Counted from the stretch's first letter, positions 33,010-42,635 are shown. The stretch is DNA of 64,000 nucleotides from CAZKNF01 sp964554105 (GCA_964554105.1 CAZKNF010000009.1:14935-78934); one strand, 5' to 3'. The notes: generated by a model not told the origin, from the sequence alone. A program made the numbers and translations.

Positions 33010-35283
33010 TTGGTGTCAGGACAGTACGTTTTCGATCGAATCGTCGCGTTGGTTCTCCTTCTGCTGACGGTGTCAGCGGCGCACGCCCAGGGTCCGGCTC
33101 CGGCGGCCGTAAGCGGCTATGTGACCGACGAGACGTCCGGTGAAACGCTCTTGCTGGCGAACATCCGCGTGGAGGGCACGCAGTCGGGGACGGCGACGAA
33201 CAACTCAGGCTACTACACCCTTCCGGGCCTTCCGCCGGGCGAGCACACGCTTCACTTCAGCTATATCGGGTATCGACCTGCCGTCGTCGACGTGACGCTC
33301 GAAGCGGGGGAGGAGCGGCGACTTGACGTCGCGCTTTTGCCGGAAGGAGTGGAGTTCGAAGAAATCACGGTTACTGCCGAAACCGAGCTCGAGGAAGAAG
33401 CGCGAAACGTCGGTGTCCTTCAGCTTCAGACAGAGATGGTCAAGCGCCTGCCGACGGTCCTGCAGCCCGACGTTTTTCGATCGCTTCAACTGCTCCCGGG
33501 TGTGAAAGCGGCGTCTGATTATTCGAGCGGACTTTATATCCGAGGAGGAAGTCCGGATCAAACGCTTATCCTGATGGATCGGACGACGGTCTACAATCCA
33601 TCGCACTTCTTCGGCTTCTTCTCGACGTTTAATCCGGATGCGATCAAGGACGTGCGTCTATTCAAGGGAGGATATCCCGCGCCGTACGGAGGGCGCATCG
33701 GCTCGGTAGTCGACATCTACAATCGCGACGGCAACCGCTCCGAATATGAAGCCGGGATCAGCCTCGGACTTTTGTCCTCCCGTGCGATCGTCGAGGGCCC
33801 GTACGGTCGTGGATCATGGATGCTCGCGATCCGTCGTTCGACGCTGGAGCCCATACTGGCTGCACTCAATCGTGCTGATGTCGAGAATATTCCCGAAGCG
33901 TTCCACTTCGTCGACGTGAACGGGAAGATCAACTTCGACGCCTCGCCATCGGATCGTCTCTCGCTGTCGTTCTACGCAGGGAATGACGAGCTTGATATCG
34001 AATTTCTGGACGATGCGATGGCGAACCTTTCGTACGGGAATCAAACCGTGAGCCTGAACTGGACGCATCTGTTTTCAGAACATCTGTTTTCGAATTTTAC
34101 GGCGACGGGTTCACGGTACGCAAGCAAGCCGAGACTTGAATTGGCAGGGACCGGGTTCAGTCAAACGAATCGTGTCGGAGACGTCTCGCTTAAAGGAGAC
34201 TTCGAGTATATCCCGAACAATCGCCATTCGGTCGGATTGGGATTCTGGACGGGTGCGCTGGCTTTTGACCTGCGCAACGAATTCGACGGCGAAGAAACGC
34301 TGCGATCCAACCTTCGAAGCGTTTATTCGTCGGTGTACCTAGAAGACACCTACAGGCCTCTGGCGTCCTTATCGTTACGGATGGGTGTCAGGCTCAATTA
34401 CTTTCAGGATGGCGGGTCGATACGGCCGGCACCGCGAATGTCCGTGGAGTACCGGCCGATGGAGTCACTTCGGCTTCAAGCCGCATACGGCCGATACTAT
34501 CAATTCCTGACGTTGATCACGAGTGAGCTGTTCTCCGGCTTCGATACGTGGCTGACGACCGGTGAGGGCGTTCCGCCGGCCTACGGGGATCAGTTTGTCG
34601 GAGGTGCTAAGTTCTCAGGCCCGTTCGGTACAACGTTCGACGTCGAGGGCTATTACCGCACCATGCATGATTTATTCGAATTGGATCCCTTTATATCGGA
34701 TCCGGCGGGATTCGAGTACAAAGATCTGTTCAGGTTTGGCAATGGATATGCATATGGATTGGAAACGATGATCGGGAAGGCGGGGGGCGCTTTGAACGGG
34801 TTCGTCGCATACACTATCGGCCGCACGCAGAGACGTTTTCCTAATGTAAATGAGTTCAGATACTACACCCCGAAATACGATCGGACCCATGACATTCATC
34901 TGGTGCTTAACTACGATTTGTCGCGGACGTGGCGTGCTACGGGCGTCTGGGCCTACGCGACCGGTCAGGCGTACACCGCACCTACCGCTCAATACAGGCT
35001 CGAATCCGATCCTTTTGGGGGGAGTGTGAAAGACGTACTCGTGACCGAATACAACAACGCGCGGCTGCCGCCGTACCATCGGCTCGATGTCGGCGTGTCC
35101 CGACGTGGAACGATCTTCGGGCGAGCATCTTATGAATTGCAGCTTCAGGTTATCAACGCGTATAACAGGCGCAATATCTGGTTCTATTTCTATGACTTTC
35201 AGGACGATGACGTGATAGAAAGGACAGAGGTGCCTCAGATTCCCGTTCCACTGCCGAACATCGCGTTTACACTAGAATTTTGA
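33010..35283 (+). CDS. TonB-dependent outer-membrane receptor with carboxypeptidase-like N-domain
   Basis: This 757-residue outer-membrane transporter has a signal peptide (IVALVLLLLTVSAAHAQ), then a CarboxypepD_reg-like domain at about 30-115 (VSGYVTDETSGETLLLANI, YYTLPGLPPGEHTLHFSY). The plug follows at about 125-230 (SLQLLPGVKAASDYSSGLYI, ILMDRTTVYNPSHFFGFFST, RLFKGGYPAPYGGRIGSVV), and then the 22-strand barrel. The start is TTG at 33010 or GTG at 33013. The 3' end is 7 nt before the DUF4249 lipoprotein, so the two form a unit. In Bacteroidota this pair imports a ligand that is seldom known. No SusD or polysaccharide enzyme is near, so a glycan target is not indicated. Confidence 0.92.
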   Translation: MVSGQYVFDRIVALVLLLLTVSAAHAQGPAPAAVSGYVTDETSGETLLLANIRVEGTQSGTATNNSGYYTLPGLPPGEHTLHFSYIGYRPAVVDVTLEAGEERRLDVALLPEGVEFEEITVTAETELEEEARNVGVLQLQTEMVKRLPTVLQPDVFRSLQLLPGVKAASDYSSGLYIRGGSPDQTLILMDRTTVYNPSHFFGFFSTFNPDAIKDVRLFKGGYPAPYGGRIGSVVDIYNRDGNRSEYEAGISLGLLSSRAIVEGPYGRGSWMLAIRRSTLEPILAALNRADVENIPEAFHFVDVNGKINFDASPSDRLSLSFYAGNDELDIEFLDDAMANLSYGNQTVSLNWTHLFSEHLFSNFTATGSRYASKPRLELAGTGFSQTNRVGDVSLKGDFEYIPNNRHSVGLGFWTGALAFDLRNEFDGEETLRSNLRSVYSSVYLEDTYRPLASLSLRMGVRLNYFQDGGSIRPAPRMSVEYRPMESLRLQAAYGRYYQFLTLITSELFSGFDTWLTTGEGVPPAYGDQFVGGAKFSGPFGTTFDVEGYYRTMHDLFELDPFISDPAGFEYKDLFRFGNGYAYGLETMIGKAGGALNGFVAYTIGRTQRRFPNVNEFRYYTPKYDRTHDIHLVLNYDLSRTWRATGVWAYATGQAYTAPTAQYRLESDPFGGSVKDVLVTEYNNARLPPYHRLDVGVSRRGTIFGRASYELQLQVINAYNRRNIWFYFYDFQDDDVIERTEVPQIPVPLPNIAFTLEF

Positions 35284-35290
35284 AACCGTG

Positions 35291-36205
35291 ATGATAACGT
35301 GGAAATACGCCATCCTCGTCGCAGCATCTGCCGGGGTTCTGGCCGTGGGATGCGATACGCTCGAGCCCGGCAGTTACGAGGCCGAGGTCGTCGTTGAGGG
35401 CTATCTGGAAGCCGGCGCGCCCCTTTCGGAAATTCGCGTCAGCCGAACGGTAGCGCTGGATACGATTTACAACTCGTCGAGTGCGGGAATCGATGACGCG
35501 CAGGTATCCGTTCGACTCCTGGATGCAGCCGGTGAGGTCGTCGAATCCCACCCATACCGAAGCAGTCCGGGCCAACGTGGCGTGTACTTGCCGGAATCCA
35601 TCCTGGGTCAGATGCCGTTAGTCAGGCCTCTGCAAATGTATGAGCTTTTCGTGGACGTACCGAGCGAATCCCGGCCGATTCGCGCCTCGACGTTTGTACC
35701 TGATACGTTCACGACGGTGCGGAGCGGGCCCGATTCGGTTGTTTACCGATCTTCGGAACAGTATACATTTCTAGTATCGCCCACGGAGTATCCGGGGAGG
35801 CAGAATATTTTCCTGTTTACTACCACGGCGCTCGAAGGACGAGTAGACCAGCTCACGCCGTTCGCCAGACGTCTTCTTGACAACAGCGAACTATCGATCG
35901 ACGATTTGCGCGAACAGTCGACGCCTACTTTGAACGAAGATAATTTCCAGCAGGTGGAGAATGGATTTCTTCGCATTCGATTTCCGTGGCTCGGTGTCTC
36001 GTTTTTCGGCGCGAATATCATTGCCGTCAACACGCTGGACGACAACCTGTATGACTTCATCCGTTCACAGTCCGTGCAACAGGGCGGATCGACCTTACCG
36101 CCGGGAGAAATACCGAACGCACTCGAGCATGTGGAAGGAGGACGAGGTGTTTTCGGGAGCTACGCTCGTTCATCGCTGCGCATCTACGTGATGCGATCCA
36201 TGTAG
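35291..36205 (+). CDS. DUF4249 lipoprotein, partner of the TonB receptor
   Basis: This 304-residue lipoprotein starts at ATG 35291 (a GTG lies 3 nt upstream). The signal ends in SAGVLAVGC. The N-terminal beta domain (VVEGYLEAGAPLSEIRVSRT, DDAQVSVRLLDAAGEVV, LPESILGQMPLVRPLQMYEL) is the DUF4249 pattern, a family almost always placed next to TonB receptors. It probably sits on the outer-membrane surface and helps the receptor capture its ligand, like SusD in other systems (inference). It begins 7 nt after the receptor. No ligand is predicted. Confidence 0.9.
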   Translation: MITWKYAILVAASAGVLAVGCDTLEPGSYEAEVVVEGYLEAGAPLSEIRVSRTVALDTIYNSSSAGIDDAQVSVRLLDAAGEVVESHPYRSSPGQRGVYLPESILGQMPLVRPLQMYELFVDVPSESRPIRASTFVPDTFTTVRSGPDSVVYRSSEQYTFLVSPTEYPGRQNIFLFTTTALEGRVDQLTPFARRLLDNSELSIDDLREQSTPTLNEDNFQQVENGFLRIRFPWLGVSFFGANIIAVNTLDDNLYDFIRSQSVQQGGSTLPPGEIPNALEHVEGGRGVFGSYARSSLRIYVMRSM

Positions 36206-36352
36206 CCGGCGCGGGAAGTACGTGAGTACGCAGAGGTTCTGTACAAGATTGTTACGCTCTGTTCAAGTACTCGTAACGACATGCAACAAACGGGTGTGAC
36301 TAAAGCGCAGTACATACAAAAACGAAGCAAAGTAATTGTTTGACATAGAACC

Positions 36353-37708
36353 TTGCGACTGATCATTGTTGCCAATCGTGCTCCGATTCGTAAGACGATA
36401 GAAGGATGGACGCCGTCCATCGGAGGTCTTGCGACTGCGCTGCTGCCCGTCCTCGAGGAGCAGGGCGGTGTGTGGGTAGCGATGAAAGAGGATGAAGAGA
36501 TTCCAACGAGGCTCGATTATCCGCTCATCAGACCGACTTTCGCCGTGCGGCGCATCTCGCTCACCGCGCAGGAGCAGCGAAATTACTATGATGGGATGGC
36601 CAACAGAGTGCTCTGGCCCATCTCACACTACATGATGCAGCACCTCGAACTCGAGCCGGAGTTCATGCAGGATTATCGCCGCATCAACGAGCGGTTTGCC
36701 GACGCCGTCGTCGACGAGTACGAGGACGGAGACTATATCTGGGTTCAGGATTACCACCTGATGGTCACTCCTGAGCGGATCAGGCAGCGGCTGCCGAAAG
36801 CAACGATCGCTCATTTCTGGCACATTCCCTGGCCGGCGATGGAAGTTTTTCGGATCCTGCCGTGGGCTCGCGAACTCCTGCATGGCATGCTCGGCTGCGA
36901 CCTGATCGGCTTTCACGTCGAGGAGTACGTCGAGAATTTTCTCGAAAGCGTTCGCGTACTGTTGGGTGCCGAGGTTAGCGGTCATACCGTCAGCTGGGAG
37001 GGCCGCCAGATACGTGTCGAGGCGCATCCGATTGGGATCGACGTCGCTCGTTTCGAAAGGATGTCCGAAGACGTCGAGCGTGAAGCCCACAATCTTCGAG
37101 AAGAGGTCGGCGCCGAATTTCTGGTGGTGGGCATCGACCGGCTCGACTACACGAAGGGCATTCTATCCCGCCTGCTCGCATTCGAGCAGTTCCTCAAGGA
37201 TTACCCCGAATATCACGAACGCGTGGTGTTCTACCAGGTCGCTACACCGAGTCGAACGGAGGTCGAATCGTACCAGCAGCTCAAGCGCGACGTCGACGAG
37301 GCGGTTGGACGGATTAACGGCGCGTTCGCCCTGGGAAACTGGGTGCCTGTGCATTACCGCTATAGGTCTTATACGCAGCAAGAGCTCTGTATTTTTTACC
37401 GAGCCGCAGACGTAGGCCTGATCACGCCTCTCCGCGACGGTATGAATCTCGTCACCCAGGAGTTCATCGCCGCAAATCAGCGCGGAATGCTCGTCCTGTC
37501 GGAGCTGACCGGCGCCGCATACTTGCTGCCGGAGGCACTGCAGGTTAATCCGTACGATCAAAATGCCCTGACCAGAATCCTGAAGGAGGGTCTCGAGATG
37601 TCGGATGACGAGAAAGCCGGACGGCTGGAGGCGTTGAAAGAGCGCGTCGCGCTGCTGGATGTCCATCGCTGGGCGGAAGGCTTCCTGACGACGTTTACGA
37701 CTGCTTAG
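36353..37708 (+). CDS. otsA: Trehalose-6-phosphate synthase
   Basis: The enzyme joins UDP- or GDP-glucose to glucose-6-phosphate. It is a 451-residue GT20 protein with a TTG start at 36353 (LRLIIVANRAPI), the only start that keeps the N-terminal strand. Motifs are NRAPI, GGLATAL, WVQDYHLMVTPERIR, HIPWPAMEVFRILPWARELL, GIDRLDYTKGI, and LRDGMNLVTQEF with the donor-binding residues. otsB follows 48 bp later. Trehalose serves as compatible solute in halophilic and marine relatives. A short inverted repeat (GTTACG/CGTAAC, 36251-36277) lies upstream without clear meaning. Confidence 0.96.
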   Translation: MRLIIVANRAPIRKTIEGWTPSIGGLATALLPVLEEQGGVWVAMKEDEEIPTRLDYPLIRPTFAVRRISLTAQEQRNYYDGMANRVLWPISHYMMQHLELEPEFMQDYRRINERFADAVVDEYEDGDYIWVQDYHLMVTPERIRQRLPKATIAHFWHIPWPAMEVFRILPWARELLHGMLGCDLIGFHVEEYVENFLESVRVLLGAEVSGHTVSWEGRQIRVEAHPIGIDVARFERMSEDVEREAHNLREEVGAEFLVVGIDRLDYTKGILSRLLAFEQFLKDYPEYHERVVFYQVATPSRTEVESYQQLKRDVDEAVGRINGAFALGNWVPVHYRYRSYTQQELCIFYRAADVGLITPLRDGMNLVTQEFIAANQRGMLVLSELTGAAYLLPEALQVNPYDQNALTRILKEGLEMSDDEKAGRLEALKERVALLDVHRWAEGFLTTFTTA

Positions 37709-37756
37709 AATGAGGTGCGAGAACTGCCCGCGCTGATCTGATGTAAACTCTTTCGT

Positions 37757-38455
37757 ATGTCGACACCGCCAAAAACCGAGAATCCGCTCTTCTTCCTTGA
37801 CTATGACGGCACCCTGGCACCGATCGTGGACGATCCGATGCAGGCATATCCCCATCCGGACGTCCCCGATCTGCTCGGCACGCTCGGCGATCGGTTTCCG
37901 CTGTACATCGTGACCGGCCGGTATCTTATGGATCTGCAGAAGGTATTCGGCGGATCGTTCGATGCGATCGGATTACATGGCATCCAGCGGGGCAGACTGG
38001 GTGGACGCTATACGAACACGCTCCCCGAGGACGCCAGATCGGCGATCCAACGATATAGAAAGACGCTTCCTTCGTTTCCGGGTCTGCGGGTGGAAGAGAA
38101 AGGACCGACGTTCGCCCTCCACTATCGGCACGTCGACGACAAATCCGCCGCGCAGGACGCGATACGTGAGTGGCTGAACGATGTGCCGAACTCACTTCAT
38201 CCGATCTGGGGTAAGGACGTGCTCGAGCTTCGCCCCGTTGGCATCAGCAAAGGCACGGCGGTGCGCGAGACGGTGCGAAAGCATCCCGACCACACGCCTG
38301 TGTACCTCGGCGATGACGTGACGGACGAGGATGCATTTCTCGAGCTGGGAGATGACGCCGTCACCGTGAAGGTCGGCACGGGAGAAACGGCTGCCCGGTA
38401 TCGGCTAGACGGAGTCGAGGACGTAGTCGAATACCTGCGGGGATACACGAGATAG
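37757..38455 (+). CDS. otsB: Trehalose-6-phosphate phosphatase
   Basis: This HAD-superfamily enzyme removes phosphate from trehalose-6-phosphate, completing synthesis. The 232 residues are typical. Catalytic D15 and D17 are in FFLDYDGTLAPI. The second motif is VTGR, and the metal-binding end is VYLGDDVTDEDAF. The cap includes GIQRGRLGG and ALHYRH. It is downstream of otsA and convergent with the GH15 gene, whose stop is 66 bp away. Confidence 0.96.
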   Translation: MSTPPKTENPLFFLDYDGTLAPIVDDPMQAYPHPDVPDLLGTLGDRFPLYIVTGRYLMDLQKVFGGSFDAIGLHGIQRGRLGGRYTNTLPEDARSAIQRYRKTLPSFPGLRVEEKGPTFALHYRHVDDKSAAQDAIREWLNDVPNSLHPIWGKDVLELRPVGISKGTAVRETVRKHPDHTPVYLGDDVTDEDAFLELGDDAVTVKVGTGETAARYRLDGVEDVVEYLRGYTR

Positions 38456-38520
38456 AAGGAGATCAAGGTGATCGACGGGGATACGGGCGATGAAACGGCG
38501 ATCGAATAGGATGCACACTT

Positions 38521-40335
38521 CTACCAGCCTTCTTCCATCCTCTTTAACTCTTCGAGTCGGAAGACCGCATTTATGAGGCCCAGATGGCTGAAGCCCTGCG
38601 GGAAATTTCCCAGCAGATCCTCGTTCTCAGGGTGCACTTCCTCGGAGTAGAGCCCGAGCGGGCTCATGTGCTCCATCAATGCGCCGAGCGTGGCTCGTGC
38701 CGTGCGCAGGTCTCCGCTCATCGCGATCGCTTCAACCATCCAGAAGGAAGGAAGCAGGAATGCACCTTCCGGCTCGTTGATGCCGTCATCATTATTGTAC
38801 CGGTACAAGAGCGGGTAGGCGCCCGCGTTGAGCTTATTGACGCATACTTCCAGCGTGCTCTTGAATCGTGCATCGTTCGCCGATAGAAATCCGACGGACG
38901 GCATCACGAGGACCGACGAGTCCAGCGCATCATCGCCGTACGACTGAGTAAAGGTACCGAGCTCCGGATTCCAGGCCTTCTCGAGTACCTCCTCCTGAAT
39001 GACATTGGCCTCGTTGCGCCAGGCGTCGATCGGAGCATCCGCATTTAACTGGCGGGCGAGCTCGGCGGCTCGGGACAGCGCGACCCAGGCCCAGACTTTC
39101 GAATACGTGTAGTGCCGACCCTCCGTTCGAGCCTCCCAGATGCCGGCGTCGGGCTCACGCCATCGTGCACATACTTCTTCCGCGATGGCGGATATCTTCT
39201 CCCATTCAGTGACCGTGAGCAACCCGCCCTGCCGGTCGTACCGGAGGGCGGCATCGACAAGGCTTCCGTAAATGTCGAGTTGAAACTGATCCACGGCGCC
39301 GTTGCCGACACGTACCGGTTTCGAGTCGAAGTAGCCCCGAAGCGGCAGCTCGCGCTCCGGTAACGAGCGTTCTCCCTGCACGCTGTACATCACCTGGAGC
39401 GGACCGCCTTCGAGCGCCTGGCCGAGCAGCCAGTCGAAGTACGACGTACCCTCCTCCGTATACTGCGCCTGAAAAAGGGCACGGAGAATAAACGCGGAAT
39501 CGCGTACCCAGGAATATCTATAGTCCCAATTTCGTCCGCCGCCGGGCCATTCCGGCAGCGACGTGGTGGGGGCGGCAACGATGGCGCCTGTCGGCTCATA
39601 CGTGAGCAGCTTGAGCGCAAGCAGGCTCCGTTCGACGGCGTCCCGGTACCGTCCGTGATAGGTCAGGCGGTCCACCCAGTTGCGCCAGAACGTCCGCACC
39701 TGCCACAGCCGACGATCGGGCTGATAGCTGGCCACCGGATGCACGTTGTTCGCACCCCAGTCGGCGACGATATACGTCTCCTGCCCGGCCACGACAGTCG
39801 CATGCCCGACAGCACGAAAATTCTCAAGGGTCATGGCCAGTTCCGTCGACAGAACGAGGGTGTTGCCATCGGGATCTGTGGCCTTGACGCCGTACGTCGA
39901 GACTTCCAGCTCGGGCCGCACGAGTCCGTAGCCGAAGCGCGGCTCGAAGACGATGTCCACATCCACTTTCCCGCGGAGGCACTCGATGCGGCGGTAAATT
40001 TCGGCCGTCGGTACCTTGCGCCGCGTGTAGGGCATGAAATCGCGAAGACGGATGGTGCCGCTTGGCGTGGTCATCTCCGTCATGAGTACATTCGTCCCTC
40101 TCTCGTACCGCTGCCATGCTGTATACGGACCCGAGGGGCGAATCATCAGTCGTCCCGCCGAAGGATCGAGAATAGCGCCGAAAACGGAAGGATGGTCGAA
40201 GTCCGGAAGACATGCCCAATCGACGGATCCATCCGCACCGATCAGAACTGCCGTTCGGCTGTCGCCAATCACGCCGTACGCTTCAAGGGGCTTATAGTCC
40301 GGAAGACGGGCCGGATCGTACTGGAACTGTCGCAT
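38521..40335 (-). CDS. GH15-family glycoside hydrolase, candidate trehalase
   Basis: This 604-residue cytosolic protein is of the glucoamylase/GH15 superfamily. The N-terminal beta domain begins DYKPLEAYGVIGDSRTAVLI and GSVDWACLPDFDHPSVFG. The (alpha/alpha)6 barrel has GGRNWDYRYSWVRDSAFILR and, near the C terminus, FLLPSFWMVEAIAMSGD. There is no signal peptide. Family members include glucoamylase, dextranase and the trehalases of mycobacteria and archaea. The N-terminal motifs and its place opposite otsAB favour trehalase. The gene is convergent with otsB and divergent from the rhodanese. An opposing synthase and hydrolase would allow control of trehalose level. Confidence 0.85.
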   Translation of the reverse strand: MRQFQYDPARLPDYKPLEAYGVIGDSRTAVLIGADGSVDWACLPDFDHPSVFGAILDPSAGRLMIRPSGPYTAWQRYERGTNVLMTEMTTPSGTIRLRDFMPYTRRKVPTAEIYRRIECLRGKVDVDIVFEPRFGYGLVRPELEVSTYGVKATDPDGNTLVLSTELAMTLENFRAVGHATVVAGQETYIVADWGANNVHPVASYQPDRRLWQVRTFWRNWVDRLTYHGRYRDAVERSLLALKLLTYEPTGAIVAAPTTSLPEWPGGGRNWDYRYSWVRDSAFILRALFQAQYTEEGTSYFDWLLGQALEGGPLQVMYSVQGERSLPERELPLRGYFDSKPVRVGNGAVDQFQLDIYGSLVDAALRYDRQGGLLTVTEWEKISAIAEEVCARWREPDAGIWEARTEGRHYTYSKVWAWVALSRAAELARQLNADAPIDAWRNEANVIQEEVLEKAWNPELGTFTQSYGDDALDSSVLVMPSVGFLSANDARFKSTLEVCVNKLNAGAYPLLYRYNNDDGINEPEGAFLLPSFWMVEAIAMSGDLRTARATLGALMEHMSPLGLYSEEVHPENEDLLGNFPQGFSHLGLINAVFRLEELKRMEEGW

Positions 40336-40537
40336 GCATCACCAATTAACGAGAGGTAGGCGACCGTATATACAAAAAAGGCGTCCAGTACGTCTAGCAC
40401 AGCGTTTGGACATCGCACACATTAACGCAATTTTAGCGCTCACGGTGTTGCGATTGAACTTTGCTCAGTGATACCATAACGTTGAATACCTCGTCCGAAT
40501 CCACCGCATTTAACAGATCCCCATAGGAGGTTGAATC

Positions 40538-41404
40538 ATGTCAGATTATGCCCACCCGAATGTTCTGGTCTCTACAGATTGGGTCTCAGAACACAAAGAT
40601 GACGCCAACGTGGCCGTGGTCGAGGTCAACGTTGACATCAAGCTATATGATCAGGGTCACATTCCAGGGGCGGTCGGGTGGAGCTGGAAGACCCAGCTCG
40701 CAGATAATGTTCGCCGAGACATCCTTTCAAAAGACGATTTCGAGCAGCTGATGCGGAAGTCGGGCATCAACAATGATGACACGGTCGTGCTCTATGGCGA
40801 CAGCAACAACTGGTTCGCGGCGTGGGCATTCTGGCAGATGAAGGTATACGGCCATGAGGACGTCCGCATGATGGATGGCGGTCGGAAGAAGTGGGAGAAA
40901 GAGGGCCGTGAGCTGTCGAGAGAGCCTGGCAACAGGGGCGCGTCGAACTACAAGGCGAAAGAGGCAAACCATGCGCTGCGCGCGTTCCTTCCGGAGGTCC
41001 AGGAGCAAACGAGCAAGCGCGCCGTCGAACTCGTCGACGTTCGCAGCCCGCAGGAGTTTAGCGGAGAGGTTCTGGCTCCTGAAGGACTGCCCGAGACGTG
41101 CCAGCGGGGCGGGCATATTCCGGGAGCTTCCAATATTCCGTGGTCGAAGGCCGTCAACGATGAGGACGGCACGTTCAAGGCGAAGCAGGAGCTCGAGCAG
41201 ATCTATCGGAACGCGGGAATCACCGGGGAGAAGCCGATCATTTCGTACTGTCGAATCGGGGAGCGAAGCAGCCACTCGTGGTTTGTGCTCAAGTACCTTC
41301 TCGGATACGATAACGTGAAGAACTATGACGGATCGTGGACCGAGTGGGGTAATTTGGTCGGTGCACCGGTGGAGACCGGCCCAAGCAAGACGGTTCCCGC
41401 CTGA
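40538..41404 (+). CDS. sseA: Thiosulfate/3-mercaptopyruvate sulfurtransferase (two-domain rhodanese)
   Basis: This 288-residue enzyme transfers sulfur from thiosulfate or mercaptopyruvate. The N-terminal inactive rhodanese domain covers about 5-130 (YDQGHIPGAVGWSW, MDGGRKKWEKEGRELS). The catalytic domain follows at about 150-285, with C238 in SYCRIGERSSHSW. The CRxGxR loop points to thiosulfate sulfurtransferase rather than the mercaptopyruvate type (CG-x-G-x-T). A strong Shine-Dalgarno AGGAGG lies 7 nt before the ATG, unusual in this window. Its TGA stop abuts the opposite stop of the Nudix gene, forming TGATCA. Confidence 0.94.
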   Translation: MSDYAHPNVLVSTDWVSEHKDDANVAVVEVNVDIKLYDQGHIPGAVGWSWKTQLADNVRRDILSKDDFEQLMRKSGINNDDTVVLYGDSNNWFAAWAFWQMKVYGHEDVRMMDGGRKKWEKEGRELSREPGNRGASNYKAKEANHALRAFLPEVQEQTSKRAVELVDVRSPQEFSGEVLAPEGLPETCQRGGHIPGASNIPWSKAVNDEDGTFKAKQELEQIYRNAGITGEKPIISYCRIGERSSHSWFVLKYLLGYDNVKNYDGSWTEWGNLVGAPVETGPSKTVPA

Positions 41405-42028
41405 TCAGTCGAATAGCGCAAGCAGCTCTGCGATCATCATCGCTGTTGCACCCCATACGATAAGCTCGTCCACCTCGAAGTAAGGGACGAGCAAGCGTTC
41501 GCCTCGGATTGTCCGCTCCTCACTTCGGAGAGATTCTTCTCTCCGAAGCAACGCCAGAGGTACATGCACGATTCGTTCGACTTCGTCATCGTGCGGTCGA
41601 AGCTTCGGCAGGTCTCGAGTACTCCCGACGAACGGGTATACGCAGAAATTGGATGGCGGCACGTACAGCGGCGTAAGGCATCCAAGGACGTCTATCTCTC
41701 CAGACTCAAGCCCGACCTCCTCGTGCGTTTCTCGGAGAGCAGTCTCGCGCAGGTCTTCGTCGCGTTCGCGTCGGCCTCCGGGAAATGATACTTGGCCGGG
41801 GTGATCGGTCAGATGTGCCCGGCGAACGGTCATCAAGAGATGCGCCGCACCCGCGTGCGGAGTTAGCAGTGCGAGGACGGCGGCTTCACGGCAGTTCCTA
41901 CCGTGCACAGTCAGTCGCTCGACGGATTTCGGGCGAACGGGTGCCATCGTCATCTGAGCGTCGGGACCGGGAAGGGGTGCCGACAGCCGGTCTCGAAGCA
42001 GTTCGATCGTGTCGTCGAATGACTGCAT
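41405..42028 (-). CDS. Nudix hydrolase, NudL/CoA pyrophosphatase type
   Basis: This 207-residue protein uses ATG at 42028; a longer frame to 42124 would run into the terminator of the hsp20 gene. The CoA-type signature LLMTVRRAHLTDHPGQVSFP precedes the Nudix box (GGRRERD, then LRETALRETHEEVGLE). This subfamily hydrolyses CoA or acyl-CoA to phosphopantetheine and adenosine diphosphate; substrates vary. It shares no gap with the rhodanese stop. It lies downstream of the hsp20 terminator and probably has its own promoter. Confidence 0.9.
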   Translation of the reverse strand: MQSFDDTIELLRDRLSAPLPGPDAQMTMAPVRPKSVERLTVHGRNCREAAVLALLTPHAGAAHLLMTVRRAHLTDHPGQVSFPGGRRERDEDLRETALRETHEEVGLESGEIDVLGCLTPLYVPPSNFCVYPFVGSTRDLPKLRPHDDEVERIVHVPLALLRREESLRSEERTIRGERLLVPYFEVDELIVWGATAMMIAELLALFD

Positions 42029-42085
42029 GCATAGAAGATGTCGTTCGTGGGCAGACCCCTGAATGCGGCAAGCTACGGGATTGGC

Positions 42086-42121
42086 AAAAAAAGATCGCGC
42101 AGGCAAAATGCCCGCGCGATC
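42086..42121 (-). terminator. Rho-independent terminator after hsp20
   Basis: GATCGCGCAGGC (42093-42104) pairs with GCCCGCGCGATC (42110-42121) apart from one mismatch, loop AAAAT. On the minus strand seven T follow. It lies 68 bp after the small heat-shock gene stop and before the Nudix start. Confidence 0.85.
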
Positions 42122-42188
42122 CATATCTGAGCCGGCATAAAGCTATGCCGACATCACTCGAAATTATTCGCCTTCGACGGCGAGAAGC

Positions 42189-42635
42189 CTATTGGATTTC
42201 GATCCGACGCGGCTTGCTTTCTTCCGCCTTCGGAATCTGGATAGTCAACACGCCGTCCTGATAGTCCGCCGTGATGTTTTCGCCGTCTACACTGGTCGGG
42301 AGCTGGAAGGAGCGGAAGAAATGTCCGAACGCTCTTTCGACTCGAACATAGTTCTTTCGCTCGGAACGATCTTGCCACTTGCGCTCACCGCTCACCGTGA
42401 GCATTCCCTCTTGCCAGTTGATGCTGAAGTCTTCTTTCTTCAGACCGGGCGCATCGACGTGTAGAACGTACGAATCGTCCGTCTCGGAGACATCGGCGCG
42501 CGGCGTCCAGACAGGCGTTTCGGTTTCGCCGTTTTCGCTCGACCGTGTCGGGACGAATTCGTCAAAGACTCGGTCGATCTCACGCTGCATGCGGCGCAGT
42601 TCTGTCGATGGTGAGAAACGCACTAAGCTAGTCAT
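42189..42635 (-). CDS. Small heat-shock protein, Hsp20/alpha-crystallin family
   Basis: This ATP-independent chaperone holds unfolded proteins and forms large oligomers. The 148 residues begin MTSLVRFSPSTELRRMQREI. The alpha-crystallin domain runs from about 43 to 140 (WTPRADVSETDDSYVLHVDA, GLKKEDFSINWQ, GMLTVSGERKW, FFRSFQLP, GVLTIQIPKAEE). The end has the IEIQ motif, close to the I-x-I/V anchor. ATG at 42635 is chosen because a strong GAGGAGGA lies 6 nt before it. Its promoter region upstream is partly hidden by the gap at 42799. A terminator follows it. Confidence 0.95.
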   Translation of the reverse strand: MTSLVRFSPSTELRRMQREIDRVFDEFVPTRSSENGETETPVWTPRADVSETDDSYVLHVDAPGLKKEDFSINWQEGMLTVSGERKWQDRSERKNYVRVERAFGHFFRSFQLPTSVDGENITADYQDGVLTIQIPKAEESKPRRIEIQ

